A stretch of DNA of 64,000 bases, from contig JBITNC010000001.1 in assembly GCA_050084985.1 (NCBI GenBank), forward strand, positions 112,530,001-112,594,000, given 5' to 3'. Shown piece by piece: positions 27,001 through 38,000 of the stretch (the stretch's first letter is position 1; each line of letters begins with the position of its first letter). Origin of the DNA: Nageia nagi (lineage: Eukaryota > Pinophyta). The notes under the pieces are model-generated. The model was given only the letters and a program-made list of their open reading frames with translations, ran no database searches and was not told the origin of the DNA. Position numbers and translations under genes: made by a program.

Positions 27001-27432
27001 GGAAGTTTTTTTTTTTTTTAAATGATTACTAAAAATAGATGCTAATAGATAAAGAATAATTTATAATTTGTAAATAATAAATTAGAATATCATGCTTCCC
27101 AAATACTTCTTAAGGGGATTTTCCTTACTAACTCCTAGGATCAGCTTTTAAATGGCCATTTTGTTGATGATTCTTTTCTCATTCTTTGAGAAAATGAGCA
27201 ATCTATTATGAATTCCATCAAATGCCTTGATACTTTCTTCTTAGATTTAGGTTCTAGTATTCAATGGAAGAAAACTTCATGATACAGGTAGTCCATTCAT
27301 CCTCTTCCAGATTGATTTTCTTAGTTTCTTTAGAAGTGGATTCAAAATGGTGAGATTTTCAAATTTCTAGGCATTCATTTTCCCTCAAACTTTTTCCTAA
27401 TTAGCCTTGAAATTTTGTAGTGGAAAAAGTTT
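24070..27432 (+). repeat. 3.3-kb duplicated block, copy 2
   Basis: It is collinear with 7,476-10,776. Its left edge cuts dioxygenase copy B within exon 2. Its right edge stops in the LINE reverse-transcriptase section and joins the copied 5' flank of copy C. The LINE frame in its last ~330 bases (about 27,100-27,432) is more decayed than in copy 1. The ORF at 26,028-26,222 (minus) is a chance frame. Confidence 0.85.
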
Positions 27433-28001
27433 AAATTAAGGAGGTGTGATGTGTGCGAAAATGAAATCTTGCGAGTGGTGGGGTTTATTAAATATTTAAG
27501 GCGGTGTGATTTTTGCGGAGATGGAATAGTCTGAGATTGTTAGGTACGTCCAAAAGACAATTAACTTGGACATAAAAAACTTAGCATCTCTCTAGATACA
27601 CATGGTAAAAGACTATTGGGGTTTACTGACTAATTAAAGCGGTGCGATTTGTATGGAGATGGAATATTACGACATCTATTTAACATGCGCATATTTACAG
27701 GGAGATAAATTCAACATAAATAAGAGGAGAAACACGTGGTCGCGGGTTTTCTGTTTGTTGATCGATGGAATGTGAGAAAATGTTCGTTTGGTCTGTTTTT
27801 ACCATTTCTCTGTAATGTGTTCAAATTTGATAAATTTCTCAAAGGCATTTTTGATTTTTCACTCTTCTTGTCTATATATATTCTAGGTGTATGAGGGAGT
27901 GAGGTAAACCATTTGCCAATAAATCATCTTTTGTGGTATTCTTGTGATACTTTCTCCTATTTTGATCTTTTCAGTCATTTCCCTGCCAAAGATCCTCTAC
28001 C
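27432..28001 (+). repeat. 5' flank of dioxygenase copy C (duplicated)
   Basis: It matches 22,705-23,315, with the same order of landmarks, including the 'gcggtgtgattt' segments and the TATA-like element. It gives the start codon its context: 'ctaccATGtcg'. Confidence 0.8.
27873..27880 (+). promoter_or_regulatory. Candidate TATA box, copy C
   Basis: TATATATA lies about 129 bases before the ATG at 28,002, in the position equivalent to the copy B element. It is plausible for a plant promoter, but the sequence alone cannot show that it is used. Confidence 0.45.
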
Positions 28002-29092
28002 ATGTCGTGCTCTCTGCAGACTTCCCCTGATGTTGGTCTTGAAGTTGATCTCCCTCTCATCGACCTTTCACGATTTGCACTAACAACTCATAATGCCCAC
28101 TATCACGAGGTCATCGCCAAAGTGAAAGGCGCCTGCCAAGAATTGGGATTTTTCAGAGTTGTCAACCATGGAATTCCACAAACTCTTCTTCAAGACGTAG
28201 AATCAGCCGTCCAACAACTATGTGCCATGCCCGCCGAGGCGAAACAAAGATTGGATAGCTATGCCTGTGAGAATGGCAATGAGAGTTTCACAATCCTTAA
28301 TCTAAGTCATTCAGAATCAGTAGTTGAAATGTCTCGCAAAATATGGCCACAAGACGGAAATCCATTCTTCTGGTACGTCGTTTTCCTGTGCTCATATAAT
28401 GCCCTTATTATACAAGTTGAAAACTAATCCAGTCATCCTGTCCGGTTTCAGCAAAGCCATTGGAGCATATATGCTCCTCTTGGCAGATCTCGTGCTAACT
28501 ATCACTAAAACACTCATTGCAAGCCTCGATTTGGACTTCGAGCATTTCTACGAATCCCATTTCCAGAACTGCACGTATACATTGCGTATCAATCACTACA
28601 CTTCCGACGGAAAAGCAATAGAGCAGGAGGCTCTCATTCCTCATACAGATAGCGGGATCATTACTATCCTTTACACATGTAAGGAGGGCGGTCTCCAGAT
28701 TCGGTCCAAGGAAGGCAAGTGGTTGGACGTGAAGCCGCAACATGACTCATTTGTTATCAACATCGCCGACTGCCTTAAGGTGAGGAAAAAGTTATTGGTG
28801 TTGATGTAATATTTTGGTTCTTATAAAGTGATGAAGGAAAGTGTAGGCATGGAGCAACGAAAGGTTACAAAGTGCGAAGCATTGAGTGGTTCAGAAAGGG
28901 TAGATGGATCATATATCTTTGGCATGTGGAGTGCATTTTCCAAGTAAGATTTGGGCTCCTCCTTAGCTAGTGGACGACCACTAAACACGATGTTATCGAG
29001 CTTTCACCTTGAACAAATTTATTTGTGCCTTTTTGGAAAATGCAAATCCTAAAGTGAAGGTTGCCCTTATCGATACATATGCAGGGTTATAA
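28002..29092 (+). pseudogene. 2-oxoglutarate/Fe(II) dioxygenase, copy C (best copy, exon 3 broken)
   Basis: This is a plant 2-oxoglutarate/Fe(II)-dependent dioxygenase, the family that oxidises hormones and specialised metabolites; the substrate is unknown, and the AOP- or DAO-like branches are possible. Exons are 28,002-28,372, 28,452-28,779 and 28,847-29,092, with introns of 79 and 67 bases that start GTACGT and GTGAGG and end CAG and TAG. Joined, they keep one frame of 314 codons, the usual length. The N-terminal domain has 'LPLIDLSRF' and 'FFRVVNHGIP'. The iron ligands are H188 and D190 (in PHTDSG) and H245. Codon 246, right after H245, is TGA, and more stops fall at codons 252, 273 and 279. 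The R-x-S site for 2-oxoglutarate reads H-I-S. The last 24 codons are clean. It is a recently inactivated gene or an allele with decayed exon 3. Confidence 0.9.
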
Positions 29093-30403
29093 ATTGTGCC
29101 ACTTGTTCAAACTCTGTGATTTCAAATTGTCAAGGAGAATGTGATAGGGGTGTTTGACTTAGATTGTTGGTTGGTTTAATTATTTTATTGTGACTTGTGT
29201 TCTATATTTAATTTCTATTAGAGGTATACATGTTATGTGATGGTTTATTACAGTTGTCCCATAGATGATTTATTTTAAATAGATGTTAAGATATTTTATG
29301 TTTACTTTTATCTTTACCTTTACTGTGCATAGGTTGATTGTCCTAAGCATGCTATACAACCTAACTACTTCATAAAAATATATATAATATCAATGATACT
29401 TATTTTGAATCTTGAAAAAATCAATTATATCATATTAATAAAATGGTTTAAAAAAATGTAAAATAATATCATACTCTTTGGAAGATTTGAAACTTATATT
29501 TATCAATTATCAACATAAATTTAGAATAATCAATAAATTTGGATATTTCAATATACAAATTTATTCTAATTTAACCTTTTTGAATGTTAAATGTTTTAAA
29601 ATATAATTTCTAATATTAATTTTTGTACTAGCCTAGTACATCGAATTCTTATTCAATAAATATGTATTATAATATTAATAACATTTCATCATATCAAGAT
29701 CATGGGTATCAAATAAATTTTCATTAAAAGGTTTTGATCTTTTAATTTGAAATGAAATCAATAAGAAATAAATGATTTCAGTAATTCAATAGATAGTGGA
29801 AAGAGATTTTAGCATCATCTAGGATCATCTTACAATTCATATGACATGCTTTAGTTTGTAAATAAGTATCTAACTTGTTGGTATGATTCAAGATCAACCT
29901 TGGGAAGATCAAACTGACTAAGACCTAGAAGAAATATATTGTTCGGTATTGATAATAATGGGAATAGGAAAAGTTCTAGGGATACAAGAGTATTTTGACT
30001 TCATATTTTTGGATCTTAACCTAATATGATAGTAATAGTTTTTTGTAATGTTTTATTTAGCTTTCCTTTCAAGTTACCTAGTATCAACATTTGTTATCGA
30101 AACTAGTCTAGGAGAAGTTGAAGTGATTTTTTGTATTTTAAACTCATCATGGGAGTTATGAAGTTTGTTTAGAAGCTAAGAAGAAATAATTTTCTATATA
30201 AATACTTCCATTAAAGTCTATTTCATAGATTGATGTAGGAATTTGATAGTAATCTCTTCATTGTTATACAATAGAGGGACCTTGTGATTATAATATCTTT
30301 CTTATGTGATTATAAATTTCAATACTCTTAAATCTAGATACGTATTTTTGTATTCTAATTTTGCATATCTATGTAGTATAAATATTATTTTTATGCTTTA
30401 ATT
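29093..30403 (+). repeat. Downstream spacer of copy C (duplicated)
   Basis: It matches the reverse complement of 1,914-3,140. It is AT-rich non-coding DNA between the gene and the next exon-3 scrap. Confidence 0.7.
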
Positions 30404-30521
30404 GTGGATGACCATTATCCATGACATTAAATAGTTCTCAACTTCAACCAATTTAGTCATGCCTTGGAGAATAGGAATTCTAAAGAGAACACTAACTTGA
30501 TCGATAGATACTAAGGTTATA
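30404..30521 (+). pseudogene. Dioxygenase exon-3 scrap
   Basis: It matches the last ~38 codons of the exon 3 seen in copy A (through 'gtggatgaccattatcc' and 'accaatttag'), with several small deletions. It lies 1.3 kb downstream of copy C in the same direction. It is probably the tail of a former tandem gene copy. Confidence 0.65.
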
Positions 30522-31082
30522 GATTATGTCTATTTTGAAATCATGATTTCAAATTATCAATGAGAAGTGATAGGGTGATATGCTACATTCATTTAATATA
30601 TCATTTTATTGTAATTATTTAGCATGAGGATTGAATTTGAAACCATTTTTAACTTAAGCTATTCAACATAGAATGAATAAATTGATAAAGTATTTTTTTA
30701 TTAAAATTTGATTATTTATAATTTATTATTTCTATTTTCAAATTTAGTGAATAGGATATTTTTTCTCATTTGATTGGGGTAGGAGACTTGAACAAGCTTC
30801 TCAAAACTTCTAAGATGGACTATGAAACATAATTAAATTAAACATAAAATATTAGATAAATTTTATTTCAAAGTATTAGATATATTTTTTTGCTATTATA
30901 ATAGTTATTATTATGTGTAATTTTATTCTAATGGTTTATATATCATTATATTATTACTATTTAGAAAACTAATTAGTATTCACTTGTAGGTATTTATATT
31001 TACAAGATGATGGCAACTAATCATAGACAACTACAAAAAAAAGCATATGAATGATGAATAATTATATAATTATTTAAATTAA
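30522..31082 (+). repeat. Dioxygenase 3' flank, interrupted copy
   Basis: It matches 4,207-4,790 and the reverse complement of the left inverted arm. The match ends abruptly at 31,082, where unrelated sequence starting TGTTAGTGTAAACA begins. That is the signature of an insertion. Confidence 0.75.
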
Positions 31083-31341
31083 TGTTAGTGTAAACACTTA
31101 AAATTGCCACCCTGCACTACATTTGGCAAAGTATAGTCATAGTTGGAGATTTAACATTTTCAAGCACATTTTGACAATTTTGATCATATTAACAACAATG
31201 TTAAAATCGCACACTTGCTTATTAAGGTCAATTTGCACTTAATATTAGTCATATTAAATGCTTGTTTATCATAAACACTTACTTTGGAAATCATAATTTT
31301 TATTTTCATATTTATTGCATTTCAATCATGGCTTTACATTT

Positions 31342-31822
31342 GAAAAATGTATTAGATTGAGTATTTTTTAATACATTTTCAATCATAAACATACTTTGGA
31401 AAATAATTAGACTTAGTCATGTCTAATTTGTTTTCAATCATTTACTGGAAAATATATTAGATTAAGTCTATGTAATATATTTTTTATCATATTACATTTG
31501 AAAAATGTATTAAAGTGAGTATGCTTAATATGTTTTGAACATAATTATTTATTTGGAAAATATATTAGATTTAGTCATGTCTAATATATTTTGATCATTA
31601 TTAATTATTTGGAAAAAGATAATTAAACTTAGTCTTGTTTCATTATATTTTTGATCTTAATTATACACTTAAAATTGCAATTTAACTTAGTCATGTTTAT
31701 TGCAATTTATTCATAATCATTTGAAAAATTTAATTGAACTTACTCATGTTTAATTATGTTTTTGAATATGTTCATTTATGGGAAAAACTACAATTAAACT
31801 TAGTCACGTTTATTGTATTTTG
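31342..31822 (+). repeat. Array of nine hairpin units, left copy
   Basis: Units lie at about 31,342, 31,398, 31,447, 31,500, 31,555, 31,611, 31,671, 31,725 and 31,785, spaced 50-60 bases apart. Each is an imperfect palindrome of about 38 bases with a 10-14 bp stem and a loop related to TTAGTCAT. The stems differ, for example AAAATATATTAGA with its complement in unit 5, AAATTGCAAT with ATTGCAATTT in unit 7, and TACAAT with ATTGTA in unit 9. The loop is kept in units 2, 5 and 7, with single-base changes in units 6, 8 and 9. Weaker units may extend the array to 31,235 and 31,930. Confidence 0.85.
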
Positions 31823-31999
31823 AACCATGCTTAATTAATCAAAATTTGCAAAATATAATATTTGTCATATTATTTGTAATAATCAAATTTTTTTTTAAAT
31901 GTAATTAGCATTTTTCTTGTTGATTGCATTTAGTTATAATCATATTTTAATAAATTTGAATTTGAATTTTGGAGCATTATTAAATATTTTTTTAGTAAT

Positions 32000-34398
32000 G
32001 TGCTTTTTTTGACATGGAGCAAAAAGACAAAGAAACATGTTCCCACTTGGCCAAATCAAGCAACAACTAGTTTTGAGTGGGAAGATCCATTTGAATTCGA
32101 ATTACAACTAAAATACAAAAAGGAATATTTTAATCAAAGGATCCTCTAACTAACAATATTGAAGGAGAAGAATCAAATAATAATCATAATTTTGGAAAGC
32201 AAGTTTTAATGAGTCCTTGAGAACTTAATCATACAACATTGAAGCATTATTGTGATGAATTTATTATCTTTGATCATCTACATAGTCAACTAAGCATTTG
32301 GAAGAGAGATCTTGAAGTATTTTGTATCTTAGAGCAAGTGAGAAATTAGTCATTTCAACCTTATTCCTACCACAACCATGGAAATACCCACTAGATATTC
32401 TCTCATCCTTTTCATATTCTATTTATGCAATAGGTGTATCTCCTCATACAATTATGTTCTTGACTTGAATTTTTCATTTTATGCTTGCAGATTTAGAAAC
32501 ACAAGGGTCCTAGCATTTTGATAGTAAAAAATGCTAAAGGTCATTGCATTGCAAGAATATTATAGCATTTCCCATGAAATGCTTAGGTTCAATGCATTTC
32601 ATTTTATCCAAAAATCAATTTTATGCAGATTTGGAGCTCATTTTAGATTAAACGCAATGTTGGTCATCGATTTTCATCAACCATCACAATCAAGTAAATA
32701 ATGATATTTTTTAATACCCACTTTTATTATTTACATTATCTTCTAGTTGATCTTATGTGTCCATTTTGAAAGGATGGCTTGATCAAGCTTCCTTAGAGTT
32801 TTAACCAATTTTACTTTAAGTCTTATACATATAGGACATAGTTAGCCAACACATCACTATTTTTTTCAGATTTAAACAACCTCAAAAAGGAGAATTTTTA
32901 TTTATAGATATTTTGGCATGCCTAGTGGGACCATGCTTGGTTTATTTTTTAATAATCCTCTTACCTATCCTTAGTATTTTTGTTTTTAGCTTTTACTAAC
33001 AAATAGGGGTTGTAAGGTATGTGCTTCCTTGTATCTTATCATTTTCATCACTTTACATCTCTTGTACTTGTGTTTCTGTTTTTTATTTTGTGTAGTCTAA
33101 AATGCCATTGCATTTTGGTACTCTATTAAAATGTTTTTTTTTTTTTAAATATTACCATGTTTCTAGTCCTAATCAAGTGTGTTATGTTACCTTGAAATGC
33201 CAATGTATTTCTAACTATTTTCCAAACCCAACTACATTTAATCAATTCATATTTTTTATTTTGGTCATCGTGGTATTTTTGTTAAATAGGATAACCACTC
33301 TTTTGCAAGGTTTTTCACTTGGGATAAGGTGCACAATCCTTATTTTTTACCTTGTCATTTTAACTTGTTTTCATGAAATCACATTCTAAATTGTTTGAGG
33401 AAAATGAATTAGGCTTTATATATCTCTTGAATGTGCTTGATTAATCAATTTAATAATCTCTTACAAATTATCATATGCTCTCCTATCATACTAAAAAGTG
33501 ATCTTGAGTGATAAGAAAATATTTATGAGAGATTTAGTCAAAGAATCACATCAAAAACTATGCTCTCCCTTACATTGAAAGGTGATCTTGAGTGACCAAA
33601 AGATGTTGTGAAGAGTCAATTAACTTGCATATCATTAATCTACTTTTATTTATCACACTTGTTCACATACAAAAGGAAATCCTTGGACTTAATCACCAAG
33701 GCTCATTATCTTCACAACTAATAAAAAGGTCTCTTGGATTTCATCATTGAGGACCTAGACTATACTTGGCCCACTCATCAAGATATTCTCCTCTTAAGGT
33801 TGCTATGGTATCCACATTTGAACCTAGTTAAAGTGGAGAATCAACCTTAGTCAAAATCCCTTTCTTATATGACCAACCTTTGGATCATTTAAATGCATTT
33901 GTCTAGCTTCATCTTAGGAAAACACACATGAAAACTTTGCAAAACAATAGTCTAGGATTACAAGGTGAATCTACATTGATCATATGTGAATGCTTGCATT
34001 GGTGATTGCTTTCACTTTCTATCTATGTATGTTTATTTCTTGAAAATCTAAATTTTTAAGATCAAAATTGTTAAATTTGTCAAAGTCTAAGTCAAAATAG
34101 TCTTTAACAAAATAATTCTATTAAAATGCAAGCACATTTTCTCTTTAGAAAGTAAATGTGGGCATATTTTATCTATCCTTAGGAAATGTAGGCATGTTTT
34201 ATGCAAACATTATCATATTTTGATCTCATATTGGAAATGTTAGCATGTTGTATCTAGATTGTCAAAATGTGGCCACATTTAATAATAAAGAATCATAACA
34301 AAAATTTTCATTAATATTTACATGATCACCAACAAACAAATCATATCTTTTACAATATTTTCAAATCATAATAATCAACCCTTGCTGTCATTTAATTT
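32000..34398. other. Non-coding interior of the putative retroelement
   Basis: It is AT-rich with no supported protein. Short palindromes around ATGT..ACAT recur at 34,140-34,290, including a perfect 16-base palindrome AAATGTGGCCACATTT near 34,266. The ORF at 33,102-33,389 lacks any family signature. Confidence 0.4.
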
Positions 34399-35076
34399 AT
34401 GGCTGAATATGAAAAATGGCTCTTACACAACAAACATGCTATCAAAGATGTCATTAAATGCAAATTTGAAAAATGGGCATTAAACAATGAACATGCTATC
34501 AAGAAAGTCTTTAGATATTACAATCTTTGGGTTGATTAATCTAGTCTTATTAAATCATATGAGCCCATAGAAAAATCAAACTTAAATAATCAAAATCAAT
34601 CATTAATCATTAATCAACCTTATGTTGATTCATGTGACAAGGAGTCATCTATTCAAGAGACTCTTCTTATCACTCAACTTCTTTATGATGAAGTTGAGAA
34701 AGATATCCTTTTAGATGATTATTCATTCTTTGATATTCTTTCACATGAAATTCTTCCATCCATTATTCCTAAGTCCTTATCATCTCCCCTCTCGATGGTC
34801 GATAATCCCCTTTTCTATGATCATGGTCTTGATTCTTTTGTTGTCCAAAATAATTCATCCTTTAACATGCATGAGTCTCTTGATCATGATGATATCACAT
34901 ATCCTCCACCTTATATATCAAATTTTGATTATGTAATGTCTAGTCAAGAATGTCCTCTTATTGACTTCAGTGAGTCCTCTCATGTAAATTTTATCACCCA
35001 TAGTCCTATGTCAAATGAGCATAATTTGTATCCTTCCACAATCCCTCTTCATTATGATTTAGATATTATTTCATAG
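34399..35076 (+). pseudogene. Unrecognised acidic protein frame, one internal stop
   Basis: An ATG at 34,399 opens a frame of about 225 codons that is open to 35,076 except for one TAA at 34,537. The first 45 residues hold two copies of an EKW-x-L-x-N-x-H-A-I-K motif about 20 residues apart. The rest is rich in Asp, Ser, His and Pro, with repeated HD/DD clusters, and has no zinc knuckle or catalytic motif. Beyond 35,076 the frame continues with similar composition but more stops. I do not recognise the family. Its position inside the putative element suggests a structural or accessory retroelement protein, but that is inference. Confidence 0.45.
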
Positions 35077-38000
35077 ACTTACAATGATTTATATTTTGAT
35101 CTATTTGATGATCCTATCACATGGAATGATGATGTTCATTAGGGTCGATACAACACCCTCTCAACATTATCCCTTGGTGTGATGTGTGTCCTCATCACTC
35201 CATTATCTATCCATGTTGATTTGAGGAAAAACAACACCCTTATCTCATCTAATATTGAAGAATCAATGTCATCATCCTCCCCTTATGTGGCATGCATCTT
35301 GGCCACATAGTCATGTAGTCATAATTTTTATAACATTGATTGGGGGCCACACAACCCCCTATCAACATAGTCCTTGTGTGTTGTGCATCCTCTATACACC
35401 ATCACAATGTCTTGTTTATCCCTCTTTCTATCATGGGCATCAAACCTTATTCTATCTTTTTGTCTTAGTTAGTGAAATGTCTTGTTTAACTGAGTTCTTA
35501 TATTCCTTTTTCCCCTAGTCCCATTTGCTATCAAACTATCAAATTTGATATTTTTGCTAGTTTTTGATAGGCCAAATATGTCTTCTTTGATATGGATGTA
35601 ATTACCTATCTCTATTAGCGATTTCCATCATGTTCTAATTTTTGTGTCATCTATTCTATTAGTCCCACATTGTTGGTATGCCCTCTTTGGTCGAGTTTTT
35701 ATCCTTATGCCTCCACCCTTACATTTAGTTTTCTTGATTTTCTCATTCAACCGAGGAGAAGGTTGAGAAAACCCTTTTATCCCTCAATGCTATCATTTTT
35801 TCTCCTCAGCTAAAAATGCTATTACATTTTTTATCCCTTCATATCCCATCCTTTATCTTATCCCTTTTGCATGATGTGTATCCTCATTACATTTCCATGT
35901 TAATTGGAGACCCCATAATGCCCCCTTGTTATTGTCCTCTTATGTGACACGTATCCTTGTCATACTATCATCCTATGATGTTGTCATTCTCATCTTAACC
36001 TCTTATGTGACATATATCCTTGTCACACCATCATCGTATCCATTCGTTCCTTTTGTTCTATTCATTTGTGTGACATGTATCCTCATTACATATCCTATCA
36101 TATTTATCTTATTATATACATTTGTGTGACATGCATCCTTATCAAAACATCATCCTATCAAGTCCACCTTGTCATGTTCTCTTGTGTGATGTGCATCTTC
36201 ATAACACCATTCATGATGATAAAATAAAAAATAAAAATAAAAACAAAACATTCCATAACAAAATTTTTATTTTATTAATGTATTTTTTGTCATACATTTT
36301 ACAATGGTAAATTTGTACATTTTCCATTACATTGTTCCATTCATCATCAATTGAATTAACCTAACCAAGCATCTTATGTAGTCTATGCTTGATTTATTCT
36401 CTCTTTTTTTATTTTATACTTTCTTCATCTTGAGTTTTTACAATTATAGGTTCTCCTTTAAGAATTCATAGTTATCTCATTTTTTTCCCAAGGCATCCAC
36501 ATTTCCATTGGAATGTATATCTTTGTGTAAGAGGATGTTCTCATATAATTGGCTCTCTTCTTCCATTGCTCCTTCTTTCGATGTATGTTATGTGGTGTTG
36601 CAGAAGTTGTACTTCAACTTCTTTTCATCTCTTTAGCTTATGTAGCTATTGCCTCTTCTCTATAGTTAGCTCATTTTGCCTAGCAAGAGCCTCATCTAAG
36701 ACTACAAACACATAACATTCTCTCTTCATAGCATATCATTTATTGTCATTGGATCTACTTCTCCCTTTGTTGAGTTAGTTCTTGGTTCAAGTAGATATTC
36801 TCTACTTTGTCCTATTCTTTCATGTCTTCACCTATATTAATAGGAGTATCCCTATGCACCCAACCTTTTCATTTTTCACCTTTGCTACTTTGGGACCGTT
36901 CGAACATACTTATCCCTCTTTGGATTTAGTTCAACATTGCTCATTTGGATCCATGATCAATTAGTTTATCCTTTGCATCCCTCTCATATCCTATGTCCCA
37001 ATTCATAGTTGTGATAACCATGATGGTATGTACAATGTCTCCATGTATATATTCATCATTCCATTTTAATCATCCACCTTTTTCTCCATGTTTCTTCCAC
37101 CATTTCATGTCGAATTTTCACATAGTTGACTACATGTTATACATCATTTCTTCTATCCTTCATCTACCTTTTGTGCATCCCATTATTGCTCATCATTATA
37201 TCACTATCCAATCACTACATACATACTATTCATTTTCCTAGTCCTTTTCATCTCATACTACATCCTTGTCTATTCATTTTTCTTTTTGATCATTAAAGCA
37301 CTATCATTCAACCCATGTATCAATATGGGATTTCACTTTTATGAATTCTCATCCAACATTCTTCATTCATGGTTCATCATTATCACTATCATTATTATTC
37401 TAACCATTATGTGTCCTTCTAGTTGCTTATAATCCTATTGGTACCTCTTTGTTCATCACAACCTTTTGGATCTATCCTTTTCAAAACATATTTTCTTCTC
37501 ATCCTTTTGCATCCTTTATGGATTTAATTTGCTTCCTCACTCTCTAAGTAACTTTCAGATGTCTTTATGTACCATCAAAGTTGCATAGTCTTAACCCTTC
37601 AAGTAGTATTCAATGTCTGAGTCCTTGTCATGATAGCAGCTTGCCTTCATTCATGAGTAACCCAAAAATTGCTTATAGATTTCCATGGTTGATCATATCT
37701 AAACATGCTGATCATGTTATCTTACTCTTATTATTGTTGATTCATCTCAATTAGTGTGAGCATTTCATGGTGTACACCCCTTTTAATCCCTTTCTATTGT
37801 AGTTGGTGTGTTATGCGAGTCTTTATCTTTCATCCATAGGAGTATTTCAGTCAATCACTCCTTGCCAAGGTGATATTAGCAATACTTTAGTGGTCATCCT
37901 CATATTCCTTCCCATGATTCAATATGGTGGATACCAGATTTACATCATCACTTATCCTTTGTATGTCACTTCCCCTCCATTATCACATTAATGGATCCTC

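Noticed and set aside
28495-28743. Minus-strand ORF of 82 codons
   Set aside because: Antisense shadow of dioxygenase exon 2.
34715-37991. Many plus-strand ORFs of 60-93 codons
   Set aside because: Apart from the 34,399-35,076 frame, they come from the pyrimidine bias, which removes stop codons. They are rich in Ile, Leu, Ser and His with no conserved motif.
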